This document shows positions 51,786 to 60,761 of a stretch of DNA of 64,000 nucleotides, one piece after another. Below the pieces are notes generated by a model, which saw nothing but the letters and a program-made list of their open reading frames with translations, searched no databases and was not told the origin of the DNA. Both the position numbers and the translations under genes were made by a program. Positions within the stretch are counted from its first letter, which is position 1; every line of letters begins with the position of its first letter. The DNA is from Dinoroseobacter sp049800775 (GTDB taxonomy: Bacteria; Pseudomonadota; Alphaproteobacteria; Rhodobacterales; Rhodobacteraceae). The stretch lies in assembly GCF_049800775.1 (NCBI RefSeq), contig NZ_JBNAFR010000010.1, positions 84,134-148,133 on the forward strand. The letters are read 5' to 3'.

Positions 51786-52984
51786 ATCACGCCCTCCTCG
51801 CGCAGCGCGGAAATCTCCGCCGGGCTCAGGCCCAGATCCTGCAGCACCCGGTCCGTATCCGCGCCCAGCGCCGGGGGCGGCGCGGCGGGTTGCGGACGGG
51901 TGCCGTTCACCTGAACCGGCGCGCCGGGCAAGGCGATCTCTTCCCCGGCCAACTGGACGGTCCCGATCAGGCCCCGGTCCCGTACTTGCGGATCCTCCAG
52001 CGCCTCGGCCACGCCGAGAACAGGCCCCGTGGGCACCCCTTCGGCATTCAGCGCCGCGACCCAATGGGCGGCGGGCCGGGTTTTCAGCACAGCCTCCAGC
52101 GCCGCGCGCAAGGCTTCGCGATTGGCTTTGCGGTCCTCGCGCGTGCGATAGGCCGGGTCCTCGATCAAATCGGGCAGGCCGAGCAGGCGCACGAGGCTTT
52201 CCCACTGGGTGTCGCGATTGGCGGCGATGTTGATCGGGTTGTCGGCGGTCGCGAAGGTCCCCGACGGGGCCGAGGTCGTGTTTTCATTGCCATGGGGCGC
52301 GGGCGGCACACCACCGATCAGGTGATTGGACACCACCCAGCCCATGCTGGAGATCAGCGCTTCGGTCATCGAGATGTCGAGAAACGCGCCCCGGGGCCGG
52401 GCACTGAGCGCGGCCGCCACCGCAAAGGCCGCCGTCATCCCGCCGCAGGTATCGGCCACCGGATAGCCCACCCGATAGGGCGCGGTGTCCGGGGCGCCGG
52501 TGATCGACATCGCGCCCGACACCCCCTGCACGATCTGGTCATAGGCCGGGTCATTCTTGCGAGGCCCATCCTGCCCAAAACCCGAGATCGCGCAATAGAT
52601 CAGACGGGGATTGGCCGCGCGCAGCACCTCATAACCGAGCCCGAGACGGTCCATCACCCCGGGGCGAAAATTCTCGACCAGAACATCCGCCGCCGCCACG
52701 AGCCGCTTGAGCAGCGCCTTGCCGGCCGGGGCCTTGAGATCGAGGGTGATGGAGGATTTGCCCGCATTCTGGGCCAGAAAACTGATCCCCATATTCGCGG
52801 CGTTCCGGGCCGGGTCCGCGCCGAGCTGACGCGCGAGGTCGCCGCTGCCGGGACGTTCGACCTTGATGACTTCGGCCCCCATCAGTGCCAGTTGATAGCA
52901 GCAATAGGGGCCGGCCAGAACATTCGTCAGATCAAGCACCCGCACCCCGGACAGGGGCGCGGGGGCCTGGGTCTCAGTCACCAT
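51782..52984 (-). CDS. CaiB/BaiF family III CoA-transferase
   Basis: Family III CoA-transferases move CoA between carboxylic acids. The 400-residue product has the family N-terminus (VRVLDLTNVLAGPYCCYQLA), the block NFRPGVMDRLGLGYE, and the catalytic Asp149 in DPAYDQIVQGVSG. The context with TctABC and a citrate-synthase-fold lyase suggests it activates the transported carboxylate with CoA. Its start lies inside the last codons of tctA. The CoA donor and acceptor are not known. Confidence 0.9.
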   Translation of the reverse strand: MVTETQAPAPLSGVRVLDLTNVLAGPYCCYQLALMGAEVIKVERPGSGDLARQLGADPARNAANMGISFLAQNAGKSSITLDLKAPAGKALLKRLVAAADVLVENFRPGVMDRLGLGYEVLRAANPRLIYCAISGFGQDGPRKNDPAYDQIVQGVSGAMSITGAPDTAPYRVGYPVADTCGGMTAAFAVAAALSARPRGAFLDISMTEALISSMGWVVSNHLIGGVPPAPHGNENTTSAPSGTFATADNPINIAANRDTQWESLVRLLGLPDLIEDPAYRTREDRKANREALRAALEAVLKTRPAAHWVAALNAEGVPTGPVLGVAEALEDPQVRDRGLIGTVQLAGEEIALPGAPVQVNGTRPQPAAPPPALGADTDRVLQDLGLSPAEISALREEGVI

Positions 52985-54497
52985 CGGCGACGCCTTCGGC
53001 CCGGGCCCGGGCGCGGCGCGCCCGGTAGCTCGGCAGGATGATCAGCAGACCGGCAATCACCAGCAGGCCGAGGGTCATCGGACGCTCCCAGATGAACCCG
53101 ATCCCGTCATAGAGCTGCATCGCGCGGGAGAAGTTGTCCTCCAGCATGCCGCCTAGGATGAACCCAATCAGCAGCGGTGCCAGCGGGTAATCCGCAAAGC
53201 GCAGGATCGTGGCGCAGATCCCGAAGCCCACCAGCAACAACAGCTCGGTCGCGTTGTTCTGGCCGATATAGGCCCCCATCAGGGTGAAGAACAAAATGAA
53301 CGGGATCAGGAAGTTGCGCGGTACCGACAGGATCTTGGCGATATAGGGGATGAGCGGCAGGTTCAGCACCAGCAGGATGAGGTTGCCGATGAACATCGAC
53401 ATGATCACCGCCCAGAAGATCTCGGGCGCATCGATCATCAGGCGCGGCCCCGGCGAGACGTTCAGAGCAATCAGGGCCCCGAGCAGGATCGCCGTGGTCC
53501 CCGAACCGGGGATACCCAGGGTCAGAAGCGGCACAAAGGATCCGGTGCAGGCCGCGTTATTCGCGGTTTCGGGTGCGGCGAGGCCCTTGATCGAACCTTT
53601 GCCGAACTCCTCCTGCTCCTCCTTGGGCGCGATGTTCCGTTCCACCGCGTAGCCGAGGAAGGAGGCGATGGTCGCGCCCGCCCCCGGCAGCACGCCAATG
53701 AAGAAGCCCTGCACCGATTGGCGCCCGACGACCGGGGCCATGGATTTCGCTTCGGCCTTGGTGATGCGCAGATCCTTGATCTCGCCGCTGTCATCACCGC
53801 CACCAGAGGCAGAGCGCACTGGGTTCATGACCAGAAACAGCGCTTCGGGCAGGGCGAACATCGCCATGGCCAGGGTGATGAAGCCAAAGCCCGATTGCAG
53901 GTCCATCAGCCCCATGGTGAAGCGCGGCAGGTTGAACAGAGCGCCCTCGCCAACGGTCGCCATGATCAGCCCGAGGATGGTCATCATCAGCGCCTTGGCC
54001 ACCTGACCCGTGCCCGCGAAGGCCGCGATGGCCGAGAGGCCCACCACCATCAGCGCGAAGTATTCCGCCGAGTGGAACAGCAGCGCGACCGAGGACAGCG
54101 CCGGTGCAAAGACCATAAGCAGGATCGCCCCGATGGTCCCCCCAGAGAAGGAGGCGATGGCCGCGATGGTCAGCGCCTTGCCCGCCTTGCCCTGTTTGGC
54201 CATGGGGTAGCCGTCAAAACTGGTGGCCACGGTGCCCGCAACCCCCGGCGCGTTGAGCAGGATGGACGAGGTCGAGCCGCCGAAGATCGCGCCGTAATAG
54301 ACGCCCGCCAGCAGGATGAGCGCCGCCGAGGGGTCGCCGAGCGAGATCGCCACGGGGATCATGATCGCGATGATCGACATCGGGCCGAGGCCCGGCAACA
54401 TGCCGATGAACGTTCCGATCAGGCAGCCCCCGATCACCATCAGCAGGTTCTGGATGGAAAAGGCCGTTTGCAGGCCGATAAGCAGTCCTTCAAGCAT
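52974..54497 (-). CDS. tctA: Tripartite tricarboxylate transporter permease TctA
   Basis: TctA is the large permease of the tripartite tricarboxylate transporter family, with about twelve helices. The 507-residue product shows the family block GMLPGLGPMSIIAIMIPVAI at residues 33-52, with its GLGP, and the related GVLPGAGATIASFLGYAVE in the second half. It acts with TctB and the binding protein TctC. Order tctC-tctB-tctA, then CoA-transferase and lyase, all on the minus strand. Confidence 0.95.
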   Translation of the reverse strand: MLEGLLIGLQTAFSIQNLLMVIGGCLIGTFIGMLPGLGPMSIIAIMIPVAISLGDPSAALILLAGVYYGAIFGGSTSSILLNAPGVAGTVATSFDGYPMAKQGKAGKALTIAAIASFSGGTIGAILLMVFAPALSSVALLFHSAEYFALMVVGLSAIAAFAGTGQVAKALMMTILGLIMATVGEGALFNLPRFTMGLMDLQSGFGFITLAMAMFALPEALFLVMNPVRSASGGGDDSGEIKDLRITKAEAKSMAPVVGRQSVQGFFIGVLPGAGATIASFLGYAVERNIAPKEEQEEFGKGSIKGLAAPETANNAACTGSFVPLLTLGIPGSGTTAILLGALIALNVSPGPRLMIDAPEIFWAVIMSMFIGNLILLVLNLPLIPYIAKILSVPRNFLIPFILFFTLMGAYIGQNNATELLLLVGFGICATILRFADYPLAPLLIGFILGGMLEDNFSRAMQLYDGIGFIWERPMTLGLLVIAGLLIILPSYRARRARARAEGVADGD

Positions 54498-54500
54498 CTC

Positions 54501-54989
54501 TTACGCCCCCAGGAACATGGGCAGCGGGCGCAGGAAGATGCCGAGCACCTCTTGCACCAGATACCAGACAAAGCCCGCGGCCACCGCCGAGACACCGATC
54601 ATCACCGGCCAGTTCCGCTCGCCAAGGATGACCGATCCGAGGATCAGGAAGCCGCTCGTCGAGAGAAGGAACCCGGCCGGACGCAGCAGCAGCGCATAGG
54701 CCACCATCAGCCCGAGAAGGGCAGCCGCCTGACCAATCTTGTAATCGCCAAGCCGGCGGTAATCGATATCGCCCTCCTTGGGCGGCTTCTGCGGGCCCTC
54801 GAGCCCCAGCAGGATCACCAGCGAGGCCACCGCGCCGAGCACGGCAAGAACCTTGGGGAAAGTGGACGGCCAGATCGGATTGCGCCGCATGAACGGGGCA
54901 AGATTGTCGTCCATCGTGAAATAGGCCGTGTAGCCGTAGACCAGGCAAATACCCAGCAAAACAAGCGCGATCCAACGGTCGAGCGCCAT
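54501..54989 (-). CDS. tctB: Tripartite tricarboxylate transporter small subunit TctB
   Basis: The 162-residue membrane protein has four hydrophobic segments and the TctB pattern (RWIALVLLGICLVYGYTAYF, later IGQAAALLGLMVAYALLLRP). I chose the ATG at 54989 because the ribosome site GGGAGGG is six bases upstream of it. An ATG two codons earlier (54995) would touch that site. The gene lies 81 bases after tctC and three bases before tctA. Confidence 0.9.
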   Translation of the reverse strand: MALDRWIALVLLGICLVYGYTAYFTMDDNLAPFMRRNPIWPSTFPKVLAVLGAVASLVILLGLEGPQKPPKEGDIDYRRLGDYKIGQAAALLGLMVAYALLLRPAGFLLSTSGFLILGSVILGERNWPVMIGVSAVAAGFVWYLVQEVLGIFLRPLPMFLGA

Positions 54990-55070
54990 GTCCATCCCTC
55001 CCAAATTTTCGAAATAATGCGGGTGGGCGCGTTGTTCTCCGCGCCGCACCCGAGCAGCCGAGGCTTCAGA

Positions 55071-56051
55071 TCAGAGGAAGCCGAGCTTCTTCATCAGATC
55101 GCCGATCTGCGTTTCCTGGGTCTCCAGGAACTTGAGGAATTCGTCGCCGCTGTTGTGGATGTTGACCCAACCATTGCGGGCGCGAACGGCTTCCCACTCT
55201 TCGGTGTCGTACATCTTCTCGATGGCCGCCTGATAGGCTTCAACCTGGTCGGCCGGCATGCCCGGTGCGCCGAAGAAGCCACGCCAGTTGACGAAAGTGG
55301 TGTCGATGCCCTGTTCCATCATGGTCATGGCGTCGGGGGCTGCGCCCACGCGCTCATCGGAGGTCACGCCGATGATCTTCACCTCGCCCGCATCGGCCAG
55401 ATCGACCGCTTCGGAGAACCCGGTGGACAGCGCCGCGATTTCGCCCGAGAGCAGGGCCGCCATGGCTTTGCCGCCCGCGTCATAGGGGATGTACTTCACG
55501 CCCAGCGGATCCTTGCCCGCGGCTTCCATCACCATGGCCGCCACGAGGTGGTCCATGCCGCCCGGCACCGAGCCGCCGCCAATCGCGGTGGAGTTCGGAT
55601 CGGCGTCATAGGCCGCCAGCAGGTCTTCCATGGAGTTGATCGGGCTGTCCTTGCCGACAACGATGGCCGCATAATCGCCGATGGTCCCGGCCACGAGGGT
55701 CAGGTCGCGGAAGTTATGCGGGAACACACCGGTGAGCGAGCGGATCACGATCGGCGTGGAGTTCACCATCAGCGTGCCGTAGTTGCTCTCGGCGTTTTCG
55801 ATCAGATACCCGATGGCCTTGCCGCCGCCGCCACCGGACATGTTCTCATAAGATGCCGAGCCGACGAGCCCGGAATTGGTGAGCGCCTCACCGGTGCCGC
55901 GCGCGGTGCCATCCCAGCCACCACCGGCACCGCCGGGGATGAGGAAATGCACGCTGTCGAGCATCTGGTGGCCACCGGCCTGAGCGCCACCGGCCAGCGC
56001 GAGCGAAGCCGCGGCTGCCATGAGCGCGCGACGAGTCATTGCGAATGTCAT
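55071..56051 (-). CDS. tctC: Periplasmic tricarboxylate-binding protein TctC
   Basis: The 326-residue substrate-binding protein has a signal peptide with a twin-arginine-like start (MTRRALMAAAASLALAGGAQ). The TctC/Bug fold is supported by VHFLIPGGAGGGWDGTARGT, where the Gly-rich loop holds the ligand, and GKDSPINSMEDLLAAY. It scavenges a carboxylate and delivers it to TctAB. The start at 56051 is followed 106 bases upstream by the divergent tctD gene, which probably controls it. Confidence 0.93.
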   Translation of the reverse strand: MTFAMTRRALMAAAASLALAGGAQAGGHQMLDSVHFLIPGGAGGGWDGTARGTGEALTNSGLVGSASYENMSGGGGGKAIGYLIENAESNYGTLMVNSTPIVIRSLTGVFPHNFRDLTLVAGTIGDYAAIVVGKDSPINSMEDLLAAYDADPNSTAIGGGSVPGGMDHLVAAMVMEAAGKDPLGVKYIPYDAGGKAMAALLSGEIAALSTGFSEAVDLADAGEVKIIGVTSDERVGAAPDAMTMMEQGIDTTFVNWRGFFGAPGMPADQVEAYQAAIEKMYDTEEWEAVRARNGWVNIHNSGDEFLKFLETQETQIGDLMKKLGFL

Positions 56052-56157
56052 GTCAAGATCCTCCCGTTTGACAAAGGCGGTCGTTGCCGCCCATGAAAGA
56101 TACGTCGCACCGAAAGCTGACATAAACCTGACACCGCTCACGGGAATCTTTGCGCCC

Positions 56158-56823
56158 ATGCGATTTCTTTTGATCGAGGACCACGCGCCGCTGGCCCGGG
56201 CCGTCATCGACCGGCTCAGCCTCGATGGGCATGTGGTCGATCATGCCGACAGCATGGCCGAGGCCTGGGATTTCATAGCGACCACGACTTACGATCTGTT
56301 TTTGCTGGATATTATGCTGCCCGACGGAGATGGCCGCACCTTTCTGAGCCGCTGCCGCCGCGAGGCGCAGGCGACCCCGGTGATCGTGCTGACCGCCCGT
56401 TCCGAGGTGTCTGACCGGGTCAGCGTTCTGGATCTGGGCGCGGATGATTACATGGTCAAACCCATCGATTTCGCCGAGCTGGAGGCCCGCTGCCGGGCCG
56501 TCATGCGGCGCAAGAGCGGGGCGGCGGGCAATCAGATCACCCTGGCCGAGGTCACTTTCGACGCGCTGGCCGGCACGCTCGAGACACCGGACCGGGTGGT
56601 GCAGCTGCGCACGCGCGAGCTGCGGCTGTTCGAAACCTTTGCCAATGCACCGGGTCAGATCTTCTCGAAATCGGCCCTTGTGGACCGGCTCTTTTCCTTT
56701 GACGAAGAGGTCACCGAGAACGCGATCGAGGTCTATGTGGGCCGGTTGCGCCGCCATCTGGCCGAGACCGGGGTACGGATCACGACCGTGCGCGGGCTCG
56801 GTTACAAGCTGGACGTGCCATGA
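56158..56823 (+). CDS. tctD: OmpR-type response regulator TctD
   Basis: The 221-residue regulator has a receiver domain with phosphoacceptor Asp51 (LLDIMLPDGDGR) and an OmpR-type winged helix (VVQLRTRELRLFETFANAPG, then YVGRLRRHL). TctD regulators activate tricarboxylate transporter genes in response to their ligand. The gene is divergent from tctC and overlaps the tctE start by four bases. I placed the start at 56158, where the receiver domain begins. Confidence 0.93.
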   Translation: MRFLLIEDHAPLARAVIDRLSLDGHVVDHADSMAEAWDFIATTTYDLFLLDIMLPDGDGRTFLSRCRREAQATPVIVLTARSEVSDRVSVLDLGADDYMVKPIDFAELEARCRAVMRRKSGAAGNQITLAEVTFDALAGTLETPDRVVQLRTRELRLFETFANAPGQIFSKSALVDRLFSFDEEVTENAIEVYVGRLRRHLAETGVRITTVRGLGYKLDVP

Positions 56824-58205
56824 GTTTCGGACTGGCGCCGACCACATCGATCCGGCGACGCCTGCTGACCTTTCTGCTGACGGGGGCGGCGGCCACGGCG
56901 ATCATTCTCTATTTCGTTGTGCAATCCGTGGCCGCGCAACTCGCCCAGGAAAGCCAGGACAATATCCTGACGGCCTCGGCGGTCTCCATCGTCGACAACG
57001 CCCGGGTGCGCGACGGCGAGATCATGATCGACATCCCCTATTTCGCCTTCTCCATGCTGGGCAGTGCCGCCGACGAACGGGTGTTCTATGCGATCTGGCT
57101 CGGCGACGAGTTTCTGTCGGGCTATGACAGCCTACCCCGTCCCGAAGGCCCCCCGGCGGAGCCCGCGCGGTTCGACACCCTGCCCTTTCTCGGCGAGGAG
57201 GTGCGGCTTGCCACCGTGGCCCGGCCGATTTCGCTGATCGAGGGGTCGTCCCTCCTGCAGGTGTCCATCGCGCAGACGCGGCAGGGGCAGCGCGCGGTGC
57301 TGACCCGGGTGTCGCGGCTCTCGCTCGGGATCGGGACGGGGTTCTTTGCGCTCACCGCGCTGCTGGCGATTGTCGTGGCCAGCACCACGATCCGCCCGGT
57401 CAACCGGTTGACCGGCAGTTTGTCCCGCCGGGGGCCGTCGGATCTGCGCGAGGTGACGACCGCCGTGCCGCGCGAGATGGCCCCGCTGGTCGCGACACTG
57501 AACAGTTTCATGACGCGGCTGAAAACATCGCTCGCCCGGTCCGAGGATTTCATCGCCGAGGCGGCGCACCGGGTGCGCACCCCGCTGGCCATTGTCCGGA
57601 CGCAGGCCGAAATCCTGCACCGCCGCGCCGAGACCCCGGAGGCGCGCCAGACCCTGCAGGAGATGATGCGCGCCGTGGACGAAACCTCGCGCACGGCGGG
57701 GCAGTTGCTGGATCACGCGACCGTCAGCTTCCGCTCCGACAGTCTGGAGAGCGGCGAGATCTCTCTCCAGACGCTCGCGCGGGAGGCTGCGGCCCGCGCG
57801 CGCCCGATCTCGGAGCTCAAGGATATCGAGATCACGGTAGAAGGCGCCGCCGAATCCCGCCTGCGCGGCGATCTCATCCTGATGCAGAGCGCGGTGGCCA
57901 ATATCCTCGACAACGCGATCAAGTACACACCCGCCGAGGGGCAGATCACCCTGAGCGTGGACAGGGACCAAGACCGTGCGCGGCTGCGGGTGACCGATAC
58001 CGGCCCGGGCTTTCCGGATGCGGACCCTGCGGCGCTGACCGGGCGGTTCGTGCGCGGCAGCAACGCGGCGCAGATCATCGGGTCCGGACTCGGCCTGACC
58101 ATTGCCGACGAGGTCGCCCGGGTCCATGGCGGTCAACTCATCCTTGCCAATTCAGCCGGAGGCGGCGCATGCGTCACACTCTCCTTTCCCTTGTCGGGTT
58201 CCTGA
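56820..58205 (+). CDS. tctE: Sensor histidine kinase TctE
   Basis: The 461-residue kinase has two membrane helices (about residues 12-35 and 165-190) around a periplasmic sensor region of about 130 residues. The kinase core includes the H-box EAAHRVRTPLAIVRTQAEIL, the N-box ILDNAIKYTPAE, DTGPGFPD and GSGLGLTIADEV. It should phosphorylate TctD. Its last 37 bases overlap the next gene in a different frame, an unusually long overlap that suggests coupling. Confidence 0.93.
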   Translation: MSFGLAPTTSIRRRLLTFLLTGAAATAIILYFVVQSVAAQLAQESQDNILTASAVSIVDNARVRDGEIMIDIPYFAFSMLGSAADERVFYAIWLGDEFLSGYDSLPRPEGPPAEPARFDTLPFLGEEVRLATVARPISLIEGSSLLQVSIAQTRQGQRAVLTRVSRLSLGIGTGFFALTALLAIVVASTTIRPVNRLTGSLSRRGPSDLREVTTAVPREMAPLVATLNSFMTRLKTSLARSEDFIAEAAHRVRTPLAIVRTQAEILHRRAETPEARQTLQEMMRAVDETSRTAGQLLDHATVSFRSDSLESGEISLQTLAREAAARARPISELKDIEITVEGAAESRLRGDLILMQSAVANILDNAIKYTPAEGQITLSVDRDQDRARLRVTDTGPGFPDADPAALTGRFVRGSNAAQIIGSGLGLTIADEVARVHGGQLILANSAGGGACVTLSFPLSGS

Positions 58206-59170
58206 TCGCCGCGCCGCTCGCGGCCTTCGAGATCGAGGATCAGGCGCGCTTCGGCCCGGACGGAGCCACGACCACGCTGGAGATCATCTCGACCGCCGAT
58301 ATCGCGTTCTTCGAGCCGATGATCCTGTCCTACCTTGCAGGCGCGCCGGATACGGCGGTGGCCTATACCGTGGCCAGCTCCGCCGAGCTGGACCGTGCCC
58401 TGCGCAGCGAGCGTGCACGGTTCGACATCGCGATCTCCAGTGCGATGGATCTGCAGACCAAGCTGGCCAATGACGGGCTGGCCCAACCACACAGCTCGGA
58501 CGCCACCGAAGCGCTGCCCGATTGGGCTCTGTGGAACGACCGGGTCTTCGCCTTCAGCCAGGAGCCGGCGGCCATGGTCGTCTCCAAGGCGGCCTTCGCC
58601 GATCTGCCCCTGCCCCGTAGCCGACAGGAGCTCATCACGACCTTGCGCGAGAACCCCGACCGGTTTCGGGGGCGGATCGGCACCTATGACGTGCGCCAAT
58701 CCGGGCTCGGCTATCTGTTCGCGACCCAGGATGCCCGGACCTCCGAGACCTATTGGCGGCTGACCGAAGTGATGGGCGCGCTCGACGTCCAGCTCTATTG
58801 CTGTTCGTCCGACATGATCGACGGCGTGGTCGGGGGCGAGCTAGCCATCGCTTACAATGTGCTGGCAAGCTATGCGCTGGGGCGGACGGACCGGGACGCC
58901 TATACGATCATCCTGCCCTCGGATTTCACGACACTCATGCTGCGTTCGGCCCTGATCCCGGCGGGGGCCGCCGAACCCGAGACAGCGCGGCAATTCGTGG
59001 ATCATCTGTTGAGCGAGACCTTTGACGGGACCGCCCTGCCGCCCCTGAGCCCCGCCAGCAATGACAGTGCGGTGCGGCGGATCGAGCTGGGTCCGGCCCT
59101 GATGGTCTATCTCGATCGGTTCAAGCGGCGCGGTTTTCTGTCGGAATGGGAAAGCGCGATCCTGCAGTGA
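58169..59170 (+). CDS. Periplasmic binding protein linked to the TctDE system
   Basis: The 333-residue product starts MRHTLLSLVGFLIAAPLAAF, a signal peptide, and looks like an extracellular solute-binding protein of the iron/ABC type (AIAYNVLASYALGRTD and YDVRQSGLGYLF). No ABC permease is adjacent. Its 37-base overlap with the sensor kinase gene suggests it is an accessory ligand-presenting protein for TctE, which is inference. Similar proteins accompany TctDE pairs in other proteobacteria. Confidence 0.85.
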   Translation: MRHTLLSLVGFLIAAPLAAFEIEDQARFGPDGATTTLEIISTADIAFFEPMILSYLAGAPDTAVAYTVASSAELDRALRSERARFDIAISSAMDLQTKLANDGLAQPHSSDATEALPDWALWNDRVFAFSQEPAAMVVSKAAFADLPLPRSRQELITTLRENPDRFRGRIGTYDVRQSGLGYLFATQDARTSETYWRLTEVMGALDVQLYCCSSDMIDGVVGGELAIAYNVLASYALGRTDRDAYTIILPSDFTTLMLRSALIPAGAAEPETARQFVDHLLSETFDGTALPPLSPASNDSAVRRIELGPALMVYLDRFKRRGFLSEWESAILQ

Positions 59171-59185
59171 CCACCTTCCCCCATG

Positions 59186-59216
59186 AAAAAGGCGCGGCCC
59201 CCGAAGGCGCCGCGCC
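59186..59216 (-). terminator. Intrinsic terminator of the aldehyde dehydrogenase gene
   Basis: GGCGCGGC (59191-59198) pairs with GCCGCGCC (59209-59216). The A-run 59186-59190 becomes a T-run on the minus strand directly after the hairpin, so it fits an intrinsic terminator for the minus-strand gene ending at 59241. The hairpin may also serve the convergent binding-protein gene. Confidence 0.8.
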
Positions 59217-59240
59217 GATCCGCATTTCGAAGGTCCGGGC

Positions 59241-60761
59241 TTAGAAGAAGCCCAGCTTGTTCGGGTTGTAGCTGACCAGCATGTTCTTGGTCTGCTGATA
59301 GTGGTCGAGCATCATCTTGTGGTTCTCACGCCCGATGCCGGACTGCTTGTAGCCGCCAAAGGCCGCATGGGCCGGGTAGGCGTGGTAGTTGTTGACCCAG
59401 ACACGGCCCGCTTCGACACCGCGCCCGAAGCGGTAGCAGGTGTTCTGATCCCGCGACCACACACCGGCGCCGAGGCCGTACATGGTGTCATTGGCCAGCG
59501 CGAGCGCCTCTTCTTCGGTCTTGAAGGTCGTGACCGAGACAACCGGGCCAAAGATCTCTTCCTGGAAGACGCGCATCTTGTTGTGGCCCTTTAGGATGGT
59601 CGGCTCGATATAGAAGCCGTCCTTCAGATCGTCGGAGACCTCCGCGACCTTGCCGCCCGTGAGGACTTCGGCACCTTCTTCGACACCGATCTGGAAGTAG
59701 GAGAGGATCTTCTCTTTCTGCTCGGCGCTGGCCTGCGCGCCGACCATGGTTTCCATCTTGCGCGGGTCGCCCTGCACGATGGCCTTCACGCGGGCGATGG
59801 CGCGGGCGATGAACTCTTCATAGATGTCTTCGTGGATCAGCGCACGGCTCGGGCAGGTGCAGACCTCGCCCTGATTGAACGCAAAGAGCACGAAGCCTTC
59901 GACGGCCTTGTCGAGGAAGGCGTCATCCTCGGCCATAACATCCTTGAAGAAGATGTTGGGGGACTTGCCGCCCAGTTCCAGCGTCACCGGGATCAGGTTG
60001 ACCGTGGCGGCCTCCATGATCTTGCGGCCCGTGGCGGTAGAGCCGGTGAAGGCGATCTTGGCGATCCGGTCGGAGGTTGCGAGGGCCGCGCCCACTTCGC
60101 CGCCATAACCGTTCACGATGTTCAGAACACCATCCGGCAAAAGGTCTGCGATCAGCTCGACCATGACCATGATGGCCGCGGGCGTCTGCTCGGCGGGCTT
60201 CATCACGATGCAATTGCCCGCCGCAATCGCCGGGGCCAATTTCCAGGCCGCCATCAGGATCGAGAAATTCCACGGGATGATCTGACCCACAACGCCAAGC
60301 GGCTCATGGAAGTGATAGGCCACGGTGTCGTTGTCGATCTCGGACATCGACCCTTCCTGCCCGCGCAGCACACCGGCGAAATAGCGGAAGTGGTCGACGG
60401 CCAGCGGAATGTCGGCCAGCGTCGTCTCGCGGATCGGCTTGCCGTTGTCCCAGGTCTCGGCCTTCGCGATGATGTCGAGGTTCTCTTCGATCCGGTCGGC
60501 GATCTTCAGCACGATATTGGCGCGCTCGGTGACCGAGGTTTTGCCCCAGGCGTCCTTGGCCGCATGGGCCGCATCCAGCGCCAGCTCCACATCCGCAGCA
60601 GAGGACCGGGCGATCTGGCCGACCACTTCGCCGGTGATCGGCGTGACGTTGTCGAAGTAGCGCCCTTCGACCGGGGCCACGAACTGGCCGCCAATGAAGT
60701 TGTCGTAGCGGTCCTTGAACGGGGAGACGAGGGTCTCGTCCAGTTGGGTCATCTCATTCAT
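59241..60761 (-). CDS. NAD-dependent aldehyde dehydrogenase (AldB/ExaC-like)
   Basis: The 506-residue enzyme oxidises an aldehyde to its acid, typically acetaldehyde. It has the family blocks IIPWNFSILMAAWKLAPAIA, the catalytic Glu in LELGGKSPNIFF and the catalytic Cys in NQGEVCTCPSR. The start at 60761 (MNEMTQLDETL) follows AGGAGG. The length fits the AldB/ExaC group, which in relatives acts in alcohol metabolism. A perfect dyad at 60871-60894 lies about 110 bases upstream, and a terminator lies 25 bases past the stop. Confidence 0.93.
   Translation of the reverse strand: MNEMTQLDETLVSPFKDRYDNFIGGQFVAPVEGRYFDNVTPITGEVVGQIARSSAADVELALDAAHAAKDAWGKTSVTERANIVLKIADRIEENLDIIAKAETWDNGKPIRETTLADIPLAVDHFRYFAGVLRGQEGSMSEIDNDTVAYHFHEPLGVVGQIIPWNFSILMAAWKLAPAIAAGNCIVMKPAEQTPAAIMVMVELIADLLPDGVLNIVNGYGGEVGAALATSDRIAKIAFTGSTATGRKIMEAATVNLIPVTLELGGKSPNIFFKDVMAEDDAFLDKAVEGFVLFAFNQGEVCTCPSRALIHEDIYEEFIARAIARVKAIVQGDPRKMETMVGAQASAEQKEKILSYFQIGVEEGAEVLTGGKVAEVSDDLKDGFYIEPTILKGHNKMRVFQEEIFGPVVSVTTFKTEEEALALANDTMYGLGAGVWSRDQNTCYRFGRGVEAGRVWVNNYHAYPAHAAFGGYKQSGIGRENHKMMLDHYQQTKNMLVSYNPNKLGFF

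Noticed and set aside
53718..56096. A 792-codon open frame opposite tctABC
   Set aside because: It is antisense to three transporter genes and is rich in His, Arg and Gly, as GC-rich shadows are.
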